Shown: positions 22,220 to 32,696 of the stretch, in pieces
Numbering within the stretch: position 1 is the first letter of the stretch
Layout: every line of letters starts with the position of its first letter
Source: Adineta steineri
Lineage: Eukaryota; Rotifera; Eurotatoria; Adinetida; Adinetidae
Assembly (NCBI GenBank): GCA_905250115.1
Contig: CAJNOI010000152.1
Span: forward strand, 62,001-126,000
Reading direction: 5' to 3'
DNA length: 64,000 bases
The notes under the pieces: model-generated
Database searches by the model: none
What the model was told of the DNA's origin: nothing
Seen by the model: the letters and a program-made list of their open reading frames with translations, nothing else
Position numbers and translations under genes: made by a program

Positions 22220-25200
22220 ATGTATAATATGTATTTTCTCTCAACTTACATTTTTACCTTCACGGTTAATGCTATTGTAATAACCGAAATTCATCGATCT
22301 TCATTCTATGTTCCACTCTCTTCGTCTGCTTTTCTTCGTAATACGACATGGTCAACTGATGTATCGATTCAATCATGTATTTGGGAATGTGTCTATGAAA
22401 ATGAATGCCAAACTGCCACTTATTTTAATGATGAAAAAATGTGCTCGATGTTTGCTGAATATTGTCAATCAGGCAGCATTCAATCATCTGGAAATATTCG
22501 AGCTAGTGTTATCTGTTACCGACAAAATTCAGGTAAATCCAGTTTTCTCTTGTATTACAGAAGGGTGTGGAATGAATATAATACCACACCCACACTGTTA
22601 GACTGTAGCTAACTACTCCTGGTTCTACTTTATTAACACTAAGAGATAGGAAGAACACACTTGATCTGCATGACCAATGAAGAGTGACAAAGAGTGAGAG
22701 AAACACAAGAGAGGTAGTGGTGAAAGATGCCACTACCTAACACCTCCGCCCTTTACCAGTGAACAGGTATATCTGTTCACGAAAAGATAATAACAAACAA
22801 AGAGACAGATATTGAAAAATGAGAAAAACAGAAAGCAGAACACGATCAGACAAAACAAAAATAGAGAAACAAAAAAGATCAGTTGTCGATACTTCCATTT
22901 TCGAAAAGAAGAAAAAAATAAATGACGATGTTTCCATTTACGAAAAGAAACTCGCACTTGAAATATTCCATTGTGACAAATATATCGAAATCCACGTCGA
23001 GATGAACAGTTCCAGTCTAGATTACTAAGTTTAAGTGCAATATCTTCATACACAATAAGAGAACATGATTGTGGTCGAGTTTTATCAAGTAAATCAGGAT
23101 AGAAAATATTGAATGTACTGCTTTGTACAACTTTAGATGTTGGTTCATCGAATTGATATGGAGCAGGACAGAAAGATTGAACATCTAGTGATGCAACAGT
23201 ATTAGTTAAAGAATCATCAGTTATAGCGGTACAAATAGTTTCAGTAAAAACTTCAATAGTATCTCCAACACCATGTGTAATAGGATCATTTTCACTAACA
23301 GATTCATATTGTTGGTTTAATGTATCAAGATCAGTTAATATATCGTTACATTGCGATTGAATTTCTAAATCAATATCATTGATAGGAACTAATATAGGTG
23401 AAGAATGTTCTTGTGAACATTCATTTAAATTTTCATCTGTAAAATCGTCGAATGATTCAATTTGATTATCATTAAGGGGAGCTAATAGATCATGTTTAGT
23501 ATGTTGTTTCTTTTCGGGTATTGTTGAAGTTAAAGAGAAGTTTGATGAAGTTGAAAGGTGAGAGAATTGTCGACATTGTTCCACTTTCAATAATATTGGA
23601 TTAAATAATGGTGGAAATGCTTTAACAATTTCGATTTTGAATGTAACCCAATCATGAATAATGGACCTTTCAATTCTAAACCATTTTTCAGCAGTAGCAG
23701 TTAAATAGCATTGTGCAACTATAAATTTATTAGAGGAACGAAGTTGTGCTTGTTCAAATAGTTCTTCAGTATCATGCAACCATTGAGTAACATCTTCATA
23801 ATGAGAACCACCAAATTTAGTAAGACGTCGAATGATTTCTTCAGCATATCTTTTTTGTAATTTGACATCCATAACATAAACCGTAAGTGAATTAAGAAAT
23901 AGAAAAAAAAGGAGGAGTAAATCAATAAGTACGTATAATAAAGACCAAGTAAATCACCAAAAACTCACCAGGAAGAGAAGATAAGAACAAAATAAATCAA
24001 TCAGGGGAAAAAACTTATTATATTCGACGAATTTGTCGAAACGGGTCACGGCACCAATTGTTAGACTGTAGCTAACTACTCCTGGTTCTACTTTATTAAC
24101 ACTAAGAGATAGGAAGAACACACTTGATCTGCATGACCAATGAAGAGTGACAAAGAGTGAGAGAAACACAAGAGAGGTAGTGGTGAAAGATGCCACTACC
24201 TAACACACACCCACTCACCCCTCAAAGGGTCAAAATCAAAGACAAAAAAACTTTTCTCGATTTCTAAGGATACTATACGTACAAAAAATTCAGAAGTCCG
24301 ATTTCAATGTTTTGACCCAGCATACAGACTCAGGAAGATACCCTGATTAATATATAAATGAAGTCTGAAAGGAATCTGATGGAAGTCAAAATAGTGGAAC
24401 TGCGACTCATCGTTTAGCTTTCCTTACAATTTTATTTTATTTAAGCAACAACTTCAACTAGTTCATCCACGGATTCATCAACAAGCATCTCTACAACTAC
24501 TTCAACAGCAAGTAAGTAAACATATTCTCCTTATTTTATACTAAATAATCAAACATATGCTGAAACGAAAATCAACAGATATTAATGTTCATTACATTTT
24601 CTATGTATATTTTATATATATTTACGATCATAAATTAGAGGAGTAGTCAGAATCTAATCACGACTACTTAAGATAAATTTTTAATAGTGCTATACGATAT
24701 CAATTTTTGAATTATACTAAACCATAAAATATTTTGTCTTGGGGGCATAGGTTAGGATACGAGATTGACATATCAGCTACATCCATTTATCTCTTTCTCC
24801 GATCTTTCTTCTAAATGTAAGCACTCAAGAGTGTAATTTTTTTCAATAAACACAAAAACTAAAAAAATTTGATAATCTGTTTTGTTTCTGTTTACAGTTA
24901 GTGTTAGTATATCAACAACTCGAATGGCCTATTATGCTACTGATGATATCTTTATCAGTTGTTCGCTTCCTTTGACAAACGTTACTATTCAAATCACTGT
25001 ATCCAAGACTGTTGGTGCAACATTCAACGGTTATTCTAATACATTTCCAGCTGGACAGACCACTGAATCTTATATTGATAATGGTACAGATATAATCTAT
25101 ACATGGACAATAATAGGTGGACAAACAATTAACTGTGTAAGTTCAACGTATCTGATCGAAGCACAGTATCACTTATCTGGAACATCACAACCTAACAATG

Positions 25201-25268
25201 TCGATAGTTATACAACAATAATAGAAACTAGTAATGGTGTCACTACTGTAAACTCTGGATATTTTTAA
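22220..25268 (+). CDS. Secreted PAN/apple-domain protein (3 exons)
   Basis: Exons 22220-22532, 24446-24511 and 24898-25268 splice in phase 1 to give 249 aa. The N-terminus is a signal peptide of about 18 residues. Exon 1 then encodes a PAN/apple-like module with cysteines in the order SIQSCIWECVYENEC, CSMF, YCQSG and VICYR. Exon 2 encodes a short Ser/Thr-rich linker, a likely O-glycosylated stalk. Exon 3 encodes a beta-rich domain of about 120 residues with two or three Cys that I do not recognise. PAN modules bind proteins or carbohydrates outside the cell. Intron 1 (1,913 bp) contains a fold-back element split by a complete LTR retrotransposon in antisense. The ATG at 22220 was chosen because the longer frame starts with GTG. 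Confidence 0.75.
22562..22595. repeat. Fold-back element, left part, split by the retrotransposon
   Basis: AGGGTGTGGAATGAATATAA and CCACACCCACAC form the left part of a fold-back element. The continuation (CACACCCACTCACCCCTC) lies at 24206-24223, after the retrotransposon and its 5-bp CACAC target duplication. Confidence 0.75.
22596..22742 (-). repeat. 3' LTR (147 bp)
   Basis: Identical by eye to 24059-24205. TG...CA ends sit within inverted TGTTAG/TAACA termini. Confidence 0.92.
22733..23872 (-). CDS. Gag-like protein of the LTR retrotransposon
   Basis: A single intact 379-aa frame from ATG at 23872, ending 10 bp inside the 3' LTR. Residues 1-90 resemble the retrotransposon gag domain (RLTKFGG, WLHDTEELF, AQCYLTATAEKWF, WVTFKIEIVKAFPP), the part that assembles particles in Ty3/gypsy-like elements. 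The middle is acidic and low-complexity. No CCHC zinc knuckle and no protease active site are visible. Near the C-terminus an FRKWK motif is duplicated, followed by a hydrophobic segment of about 30 residues. That segment partly reflects the pyrimidine-rich sequence upstream of the LTR, and its meaning is unclear. Confidence 0.8.
   Translation of the reverse strand: MDVKLQKRYAEEIIRRLTKFGGSHYEDVTQWLHDTEELFEQAQLRSSNKFIVAQCYLTATAEKWFRIERSIIHDWVTFKIEIVKAFPPLFNPILLKVEQCRQFSHLSTSSNFSLTSTIPEKKQHTKHDLLAPLNDNQIESFDDFTDENLNECSQEHSSPILVPINDIDLEIQSQCNDILTDLDTLNQQYESVSENDPITHGVGDTIEVFTETICTAITDDSLTNTVASLDVQSFCPAPYQFDEPTSKVVQSSTFNIFYPDLLDKTRPQSCSLIVYEDIALKLSNLDWNCSSRRGFRYICHNGIFQVRVSFRKWKHRHLFFSSFRKWKYRQLIFFVSLFLFCLIVFCFLFFSFFNICLFVCYYLFVNRYTCSLVKGGGVR
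24059..24205 (-). repeat. 5' LTR (147 bp)
   Basis: Direct repeat of 22596-22742. The primer-binding site starts two bases inside it, which orients the element on the minus strand. Confidence 0.92.
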
Positions 25269-26177
25269 CTATTTAAATCTGTATTACTATGAACTATTAT
25301 CAATACTATATATAATCACATACTAATAAAAATTATTTTATCATATTAATATATCGAGTTGTTTGATGATGATGAATTTTTTTGTCCATAAATTTCGAAG
25401 TAAAAAATATATATAAAGTATTATTGAAGAAGGTATCAATCTATGAATAATATAACTTCGAAAAAGTACACTCAAATCATATCATGCATTTATTTCCGTG
25501 TGCAAATGTAACATATATCTATAGGAACAATATAAGATAATAGAATGTTTCGTACTCGTATCTATCTTATTCATAAATCGAATACTTTGATGAATTCAAA
25601 ATGATATTAAGAGTGTGGGTGTAGGTGTTCTTCCCATTCACCATCAATAGTCACATCCATTACTGTTGCCAGGGAAATGTTCGCTAATGATGAAGAAACC
25701 TTTGATTTTGGCTTTCTATTAAGTTCGGTGTTAGAAAGAATAAATAATTGAAATATTGCCTGTACTAACGTTTTTCTTTTAAATTTTCACCGTGATTCAT
25801 AAAAGAAAAATCTACACGGGATTTGTTTTCGAATCAACATAATTGAAGTTGAATTTTGAAAGAGAACTAATCACATAAACTATTTTTGCTCTTCATATAC
25901 TTATTCAAGCATCAAGACTTATCTCATTATCAAATAGACGTATGACTTTTTCTATTCTTCATTCTTTTACTGCTCTTGTAAAATAAAAATAAAAACTTTA
26001 GGCTCTATCAAGTTGGCAGAAAGAATGAAAGATTCATTTTATTAAAACAGTGTCTTGCGAACAGAAAGTATTACTTATTTCTTTATCGTTAAAACTTATT
26101 CTTCAAATATTTCTTGATTCATAAACAATTGAGAGTATGGGTGTGTTGTAGATATTCTTCTTCACTCATACCCAAAA

Positions 26178-26446
26178 ACATTACTTGTCGAATTCATTCT
26201 ATTTATTTATTTCAGCTATTTATCAAGTATTTACTTTACAAGTAACAAAGATATTCTTCTTCTTTTCTTCATTATAATCAAAATGTTTAATTAAAAGTCT
26301 TTCTCGAATAAAAGCATCTCGTCATACATCAACTAACCAAAGTGATGTTATATCTGTTGCAAATATAAAATCAATCCATTTTAGCGATGCGAAATCACTT
26401 GAACATAGTTAATAAAATATTGAAATTGTTTTTATAAATTTTTCGT
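26178..26446. repeat. Dispersed repeat, copy 1
   Basis: Shares long ordered blocks with 46957-47222, including CTATTTATCAAGTATTTACT, AAAAGTCTTTCTCG, ATCTCGTCATACATCAA and AATATAAAATCAATCCATTT. About 85 percent alike by eye. Copy 1 ends where a fold-back element begins. Confidence 0.75.
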
Positions 26447-26517
26447 GGGATGTGAATGTGGGTATGGATGTTAGGTGAATACAGTATTCATACCGATACC
26501 CACACCCACACCCTCAA
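26447..26517. repeat. TGTGGG-type fold-back element
   Basis: GGATGTGAATGTGGGTATGG and CCCACACCCACACCCTCAAG arms flank a spacer GTTAGGTGAATACAGTATTC. The same spacer type occurs at 44341 and 47736. Confidence 0.85.
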
Positions 26518-26955
26518 GAATAAAATGTAATATGAACAATCATTAGACATTGTACATCTACAATATTGTAAAAAACGTTGTATTCCTATCATATATATGA
26601 AAATAGCTGAAATATATATCGAAAACAAAATCAACATGAAAATGCTATTTCTTATGAAGAACAAGCAGATCAATTAGATGCAATTTATAAGCAAACATCT
26701 GATTTTGAGTATGAAAAAATCTCAAAATCAATTAAACACTCAGTCTGATCTTTCATCACATCAAAGCAAAGCAACTATTCAAAGATTATTTACCATCTTA
26801 TCATCGCTTTATTCAAACATTTATTAAACTGTTTGATAGTTTGTTTTTAGTTTATTTACGCTCAAAAAATTATTCAGATGCATTGATTATGTGAAAACGA
26901 TCTATGGACATACGCATATGTTTTTCAAAGTAATTTTTACTAATTTCCTATTTGA

Positions 26956-27750
26956 TTATTTTGGTATTTTCATACTAATTGTAAGTTCAAGTAAATGTTT
27001 TATATTTTGTAACAAAGTTGCATTACTTTTACTTGCTATATCAGTTCCTGTTGATAAATAAGTATAATGATATTTGTAAGGATATAGAAAAAGACCTCGT
27101 TCATATCCATATTGATTAGTTTCTGTATCATGTACTATAAGTATATCCGTTATATTTACTAAACGAATAATATCAAGTACACGTCGTTCACCTGGTTTAT
27201 GATCAATAAGAACTATTGACCATCGAGATCGATCATTACCAATGCCATTCCATTCTGATATAAGATTAATAAAACGAAATTGATGAAGAGTTGATGACAT
27301 ATTTGTTTTAAACTTTAATATCCATTCATAATCAGTATCTGTCGAAAGAACAAAACGTTTTTGTTCATTAACAGCTATTTGATGAAGAAAATTTGTTGAA
27401 TGATAACCACAACCCATCTCTAATATAGGTCCACCATTTTTATCTGTTAATATAAGTGCAGCAAGAAGAGCAAGTTTATGAGATCCATAACCACCATCGA
27501 GTGGTAAAGAAATATAATGTTTTATGAGACGAAGCCAATGACCTTGAAATCTAGGTGATGATTCTGGAACATGATTTCTAATATAATCTTGAGAATATTC
27601 AATATTTTTATGAATTACTGTATCAATAAAGAATTGAATCGAAGTTTCGGAAAGAATTCCAATTCTAGCATAAGTATGAACAATAATATGCGTTATAATT
27701 AATAATAAAGTAAAGATTATAATATAAATATATCTCTTATTTTTAATCAT
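26956..27750 (-). CDS. Membrane-anchored class I SAM-dependent methyltransferase-like protein
   Basis: 264 aa in a single exon. A signal anchor lies at about residues 8-27, giving a type II (Golgi-like) topology. ILEMGCGYHST (about residues 107-117) is a class I SAM-binding motif I. WSIVLIDHKPGERR and ILIVHDTET follow at the positions expected for strands 4 and 5. The substrate is not predictable; the topology and glycan-enzyme neighbours suggest a lumenal sugar or glycoconjugate methylation, which is inference. It is the first member of the glycan gene cluster and has no introns. Confidence 0.75.
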   Translation of the reverse strand: MIKNKRYIYIIIFTLLLIITHIIVHTYARIGILSETSIQFFIDTVIHKNIEYSQDYIRNHVPESSPRFQGHWLRLIKHYISLPLDGGYGSHKLALLAALILTDKNGGPILEMGCGYHSTNFLHQIAVNEQKRFVLSTDTDYEWILKFKTNMSSTLHQFRFINLISEWNGIGNDRSRWSIVLIDHKPGERRVLDIIRLVNITDILIVHDTETNQYGYERGLFLYPYKYHYTYLSTGTDIASKSNATLLQNIKHLLELTISMKIPK

Positions 27751-28732
27751 GCTAAATCATAAATGTTCTAAAAAATTGTCAATGAGAATTTTGGTTGCAA
27801 AAACGAAAGAACATACAAAACTCTACGATTGTTGATGTTGAAATGGCACATGACTGAATTGTTTATACTTTCAAGCGAAACGAAAAAATGCTTTTTTGAT
27901 TTTTCTTTCAAATACGATCGTCAAAAGTTGTTGCTATGTCGTTTAACAATATGATTCATCATTGCTTCATGTCTACTGAGAAAGCTAGTAAGTAAATAAA
28001 ATTTGGATGACGCATTTTTTAAAATATAAAAATATGCCGTTCTGCGTATTCAGAACAATCAAAAAAGAAAAATGGTGACGGCTTTCGGAACATCATCAAC
28101 GACAACCGTGTATCGTTGTCCTCGTTATTTTCAATAGTACTGGAAGACCATTATGGAATCTTACATTGCATCGGCGAATTTAAGAAGCTATATGAAGTAT
28201 TCTGATATATCCAAGGAAATTCTTGAAGATGCATTCACTAGCAATGTTACAGAGGGTGGGTGTGGGTGTGGGTGGTTCTCTTTGACATTAAGCATCACTC
28301 ACCTTCACCCACACCCACACCCACACATTTATTTTAAAATATTATTGTTTATCTCTCGATCAACTGTTTTGTTCTGTTTTATGAGAAATTAAATATTCGT
28401 TTAATTACATTTATTAATGACACTTAATAGATGTTTTTCTAATTTCATTCATATGAATATAAATCCAAAACATATCTTTATCGCTGATAAACAATAGCTA
28501 CCATCTTTACTCGAACTATAAGACAAGAATATTGAATTTCTTTAAATATTATTCTATTAAGCATATCACATAACTATATATCAAAAAATACCAATAAAAT
28601 CAAAAAAATAAAACGAAAAAGTTAACAATAATAAATAAAATATGTTTTTTCTTCAAGGGATAGATCGATCGATTGTTTGTTTGATTATTTTATTTGAAAA
28701 ACATATGAAACGATACACTAAAATACAGTTTA
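27751..28732. other. Intergenic region
   Basis: Holds the fold-back element at 28252-28326. A short open stretch at about 28153-28250 (from an ATG) ends in the fold-back and is not supported as a gene. Confidence 0.5.
28252..28326. repeat. TGTGGG-type fold-back element
   Basis: GAGGGTGGGTGTGGGTGTGG and a C-rich arm of CACCCACACCC units flank a spacer TTTGACATTAAGCATCACTC, which is nearly shared with the element at 29692. Confidence 0.88.
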
Positions 28733-29557
28733 TCATCGCACCCACCACATTGGTTCATTTATTGTACAATTAGCAGTTTGCTTATTAAAATTAATTAGAG
28801 TATTTAGATTAATAAAATGACAATTAAAATGTCCAACATCAGGTTCAGATGTAACGTACAATTCTGCTAGGTAACGATCTTTCTGGTCGATTTTTTCAAG
28901 TCTTGTAAGTCGATTAACATGTGAACATTTAGCCCACCACATGTTGCCAGCATAATAAGTATTCCACCCAGATTTACGAAAGCGATCAAAGGTCAGTATA
29001 GCTCCACAAGTAGTATAATTTGTGGACAGTAAGAGATTATAGCATAATTGCCATTTATCCAAAATAAAATAGTTTAATACACCTCTCCAGGGACCAGCAA
29101 CAAAATCATTAGCATGTGAAGCACCTTTAGAATGTGCATACCATACTAATGATTTATTGTTATGGAAACAGAATTTCTCTAGTTTCATTAATGCTGGATA
29201 TTCGTATAATTGTGTTTTATTATCATACTCGTAAATAAACTTTGAATTAGAAAATATATCGTACGCAGTTTTATTATCATCAAATTTACCTAAGCCGGTA
29301 ACATAAGTATTTGAACTTGAATTAAATAATCCACTACGATGGATGATTGAAATTTGTTCATTGACAATTTTTTTCCAATTAGGACCGATAGTCGAAAAAT
29401 GATAAAAGCCAGTAATGGCAGGAAATCGAGAGTTTTTGAGAGAAATTTGTTTATTTAGAATAATTTGTTTAATCGAAAACAAACGAGGATATATAAGAAC
29501 ACTACAACTTCCAATAACAGCGATTAGAAATAATTTCTTATAAGTCGATTTATTCAT
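28733..29557 (-). CDS. Putative type II glycosyltransferase-like protein
   Basis: 274 aa, single exon, with a signal anchor at about residues 9-28. The lumenal part has patterns I associate with bacterial polysaccharide-biosynthesis proteins and related eukaryotic sequences: GFYHFSTIGPNW near the start, then WYAHSKGASH, WRGVLNYFILDKW and YYAGNMWWAKCSHVNRL. I cannot assign a CAZy family. Several N-glycosylation sites support a lumenal location. Donor and acceptor sugars are unknown. Confidence 0.6.
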   Translation of the reverse strand: MNKSTYKKLFLIAVIGSCSVLIYPRLFSIKQIILNKQISLKNSRFPAITGFYHFSTIGPNWKKIVNEQISIIHRSGLFNSSSNTYVTGLGKFDDNKTAYDIFSNSKFIYEYDNKTQLYEYPALMKLEKFCFHNNKSLVWYAHSKGASHANDFVAGPWRGVLNYFILDKWQLCYNLLLSTNYTTCGAILTFDRFRKSGWNTYYAGNMWWAKCSHVNRLTRLEKIDQKDRYLAELYVTSEPDVGHFNCHFINLNTLINFNKQTANCTINEPMWWVR

Positions 29558-30045
29558 ATTGGAAACGTCACGATTTATATATCCAACAATTATTTATTCT
29601 GAAAGATAAAAGAAACTATATATAAAACCTTTGAAAAAAAAGAAAAAAATCAGTGTATTTATACCAAATTAAGTCTCATCGCTTATAACCATCTTGAGGG
29701 TGTGGGTGTGGATGGATGGTTTACCTTTACAATAAGCATCACCTACATCTACAACCACCCACACAATCTCACCACACCGGCACCCACTCCCACACTCTCA
29801 CCACACCGACATCCACCCACCCACACTCTCACCACACCGATACCCACCCGCCTACACCCACACCCACACTCTGAGTGGATGTGGATATGGAAGCGAAGAA
29901 CGTAACACCCAGAGCCACATACTCATACCTAGATTTTTTTGAATTCAGAAGTTGAAATATGCTATATGAGGAGCGGCCTAGTATTGCAGCATTATAGGTA
30001 CTCATAAAATTACTATGGTCTGTCAAAATATGTCTGATTATCGTG
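29558..30045. other. Intergenic region with extended fold-back
   Basis: Almost filled by the fold-back element at 29692-29874. No gene is seen. Confidence 0.55.
29692..29874. repeat. Expanded TGTGGG-type fold-back element
   Basis: Starts ATCTTGAGGGTGTGGGTGTG, with the spacer CTTTACAATAAGCATCACCT as in the 28252 element. The C-rich arm is expanded into about three tandem units of roughly 35-40 bp, each containing CTCACCACACCG, so one arm has grown by internal duplication. Confidence 0.85.
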
Positions 30046-31080
30046 TTATTTGACGGCGGTTATATTCGCAGTCCACATTTGATAAATTGAAGCTCTATCC
30101 GCAGCTTCTTTTGATGATTTATAATTATATTTTACAAACACTACTTCATATGGATCCAGAGTTAAACCGTCCACTGCTTTGTCGAAATAAGTATTTCGTC
30201 CTTTATTACATTTTCGGTTCTCTTTTCGACTGAAATCGATTCCTTGATATTTCGTTTGTAACGAGTCAATCCAGAAGCCATTTTTCAGTATGCGGGTGGA
30301 AGCAGCAAGCTCACTATTTAAAGTCACACCCCACAGCGTGTTATAGCAACCGAACACATCGCTTCCATTTTCTGGATGCATTAAAAGCGACAAACCTAAT
30401 ACATCAGTAACTAATAAATAGCTCTGTACATGTGGAGTGATCTCACAGCTAATGGTACAACCAACAAGTTTCACTTTGTGGTTTAGTCTTTCTGTAAAGA
30501 TCGAATACCAGTAAAATTGCTGGTATTGTCGAGTGTTATAAGCAGTTAAGAGAGTGACGTAGTATGGTGGAATAAACGGACCACGAATGGATGAGTTCAT
30601 GAATATAAAATACCTGTATAATTCTATATCTGATCTGCTCTTGTCAGCAAAGTGTGTTCGAAGAAACCAGCCGACGGTACCAATATCAAAGCATACGTTT
30701 TCATGTTGTACATACCAAGCATTTCGAGGCAAATTAGGAAGATATGAAGAATTCACGGGCATATTTCCCGTCTGTTGTAAAATAAAATAGTAATGCACTT
30801 TGTCATCTTGTCGTACTGCAGTATGAATAAAGTATTTCATATTTCCCAGAGCATATGGATGCGTATCAGCATACACATACACTAATAAAACATCGTATTT
30901 CGTAAAAGTAATTTTGTTGTTATTGATTAATGTTATCTTTCCCGATTTGAGCTCATACATGGTCTTTCCAGTGCTTGATTTATTATATAAAATTTGATAA
31001 TAGATTATGAATATCAAAACAATCGACACGAGCAAAATGATATATTGCGTTACTCGTTTCAGTTTATGATTCACATGCAT
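30046..31080 (-). CDS. Putative type II glycosyltransferase (bacterial/plant-like family)
   Basis: 344 aa, single exon, signal anchor at about residues 12-29. Conserved-looking lumenal blocks are YFIFMNSSIRGPF, KVKLVGCTISCE, PHVQSYLLVTD and GFWIDSLQTKYQGIDF. They match a family of glycosyltransferase-like proteins I recall from bacteria and plants, in which the F-x-NSSxRGPF segment is a hallmark. The exact CAZy number and sugar specificity are not known to me. It is part of the glycan cluster and divergent from the GT92 gene. Confidence 0.65.
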   Translation of the reverse strand: MHVNHKLKRVTQYIILLVSIVLIFIIYYQILYNKSSTGKTMYELKSGKITLINNNKITFTKYDVLLVYVYADTHPYALGNMKYFIHTAVRQDDKVHYYFILQQTGNMPVNSSYLPNLPRNAWYVQHENVCFDIGTVGWFLRTHFADKSRSDIELYRYFIFMNSSIRGPFIPPYYVTLLTAYNTRQYQQFYWYSIFTERLNHKVKLVGCTISCEITPHVQSYLLVTDVLGLSLLMHPENGSDVFGCYNTLWGVTLNSELAASTRILKNGFWIDSLQTKYQGIDFSRKENRKCNKGRNTYFDKAVDGLTLDPYEVVFVKYNYKSSKEAADRASIYQMWTANITAVK

Positions 31081-31510
31081 GGATAGTTGTCTTCGTTGAT
31101 TGTGGTTGTTGTTTCTTGAAGGTGATCTAAACTAGCTTGAAAAGGACTTCTAGAATTAATTATTCATAGAAATAAACACAAGAAGAAGATTGTCATGAAC
31201 TGAAGGCGTGGGTATTTTTTTTGCAAAATGAAATATTTCGAAGCGTCGACTTCTATCTAATATTCGGATCACCTTCAGCTTTTATTTCTAAGAACACTCA
31301 TTTTTTACAACATGATATGGATCAATACTGGGAATTATTTCGAAACAGTAAAGCAATTTGATCCGCAAGCTGGTTGATAGAAAGCAAACCTTGGATCGCC
31401 AAAACTCCGTGGAACAGATATAAAAACCAGTGAAAAATTCTCAGATTCTTTTGAAAGCAATTTTTATAGAAAAATGGATCCAAATATGAAATACACTCGT
31501 GGACAAAATT

Positions 31511-31747
31511 CTTTCTCCTCTTCGTTTCTGTGCTATCATATTTTGTATAAAATTTATTGCCAAATAGAGATATGACTTGACAGTTTTAAGTTTATATAAA
31601 ATTTATTGTCGAGCAGAGATATGACTTGACAGTTTTTATTGTAATATGATTTATATACCATAATGAAATAAAACGCTGAAGTTATATCTCTATTTGGTAA
31701 TAAATTTTATGTAAAGTTTGATATTAAAGAAATGAAGAGGAGAAAGG
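31511..31747. repeat. Inverted repeat with internal tandem copy
   Basis: The left arm (CTTTCTCCTCTTCGTTTCTG, then TAAAATTTATTGCCAAATAG) is matched in reverse complement near 31680-31747. Within the left half, the block TATAAAATTTATTG...GAGATATGACTTGACAGTTTT occurs twice in tandem. Confidence 0.65.
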
Positions 31748-32550
31748 CTTTTATGCAAGGATGTAGTTTCGAAGAGCATGTATGAGACATCAAACTAGAA
31801 TCATCTTTTTAAACTGAACCACACAACAAACAATTAAGTAATCTGTGTTTTGTCCCTTTTTTTATCAACTCTACCAGAAATTTATGTTATATCTTAGTTT
31901 TTTATAGCCAGAAACACGAATCGATTCGGTTTTAGTGCTGATAGAGACCGATGGATAATGAGTTAAAAGAACTAATTATGAGTTAAGCTTCCGTCACACA
32001 AAATTTTGATGATATGATAATAAGAATAAAATGAAAAATGATCCTAATGTATATCGAGTTTAGAATTAAAATAAAAAAATCTCTGAAATAGTAAAGAACT
32101 GCTAAAATTAATTCACTCAGAAGTAAGATACAATCGTGAAATAACAATATCAAAAAAGATGTGGAAAACAGTTTACTCTGTTCTATTTCAATTCTTTGGT
32201 AGTTTCTTAAAACCCATTTGTATCTGTCTTGTTTATATTTTTCAATAAATAGCTTTGAAAAGACCAGTAACATGAATTGTGTGTAATTATCGTTGTCTTC
32301 TTCTTTGTTTCGTTCACTATACGGCAGACCTTTTCATTGCTTGTTTATTAGAAACCAAAATTATAAATATCTGAGGGTGAAAAGCTTTGCTTTTTCCTTT
32401 TGGTTTCGAGAGAAAGTCTCCTGATCAACTCCTGTTTTTTAACAAAAAACCCCTGCTTTCTAAAATTTGGATTTGACAATCCTGAAATTGCTATCTTTTT
32501 TATTTTAACATTAATATAAACAGCAAGTATTTAGTTTTGCATAAATCAAT

Positions 32551-32624
32551 TGGGCTTGGGTGTGTGGAAGTGAGTGTAGGACTTTTACTATTCTCGAGTG
32601 CAAACCCGCACCTACACCCTTAAG
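32551..32624. repeat. TGTGGG-type fold-back element
   Basis: A GGGCTTGGGTGTGTGG arm and a CCCGCACCTACACCCTTAAG arm flank a spacer CTTTTACTATTCTCGAGTGC. The spacer is shared with the 34366 element. Confidence 0.82.
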
Positions 32625-32696
32625 ATTACATTTTGAATGCAAGTTATGTGACTTCATGTTTCATTTATTTTTTAGTTCTAGATTAATTGAATATCT

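Larger units (their letters stand above)
22596..24205 (-). mobile_element. Gag-only LTR retrotransposon, complete (1,610 bp)
   Basis: Two 147-bp LTRs (22596-22742 and 24059-24205) appear identical, begin TGTTAG and end TAACA. They are flanked by the 5-bp duplication CACAC (22591-22595 and 24206-24210). In minus orientation, the 5' LTR is followed two bases later by a primer-binding site TGGTGCCGTGACCCG (24056 downward), which would pair with a tRNA 3' end. A purine tract AAAGGGCGGAGG abuts the 3' LTR (22743-22754). The only open frame is gag-like; there is no protease, reverse transcriptase or integrase. This is the architecture of TR-GAG/non-autonomous elements, needing enzymes from a relative. 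Identical LTRs imply a recent insertion. Confidence 0.92.
25269..26955. other. Intergenic region with dispersed repeats
   Basis: Contains weak fold-back elements near 25612-25665 and 26132-26172, a dispersed repeat at 26178-26446 with a second copy near 47 kb, and a clear fold-back at 26447-26517. A short degraded open stretch near 26640-26740 may be a gene remnant. No intact gene is seen. Confidence 0.5.
31081..32696. other. Intergenic region
   Basis: About 1.6 kb. Contains an inverted repeat with an internal tandem duplication (31511-31747) and a fold-back element (32551-32624). No gene is supported. Confidence 0.5.

Noticed and set aside
23954-24196. Short secreted-protein-like frame (also at 22509-22733)
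   Set aside because: The same peptide appears twice because it is translated from the two identical LTRs.
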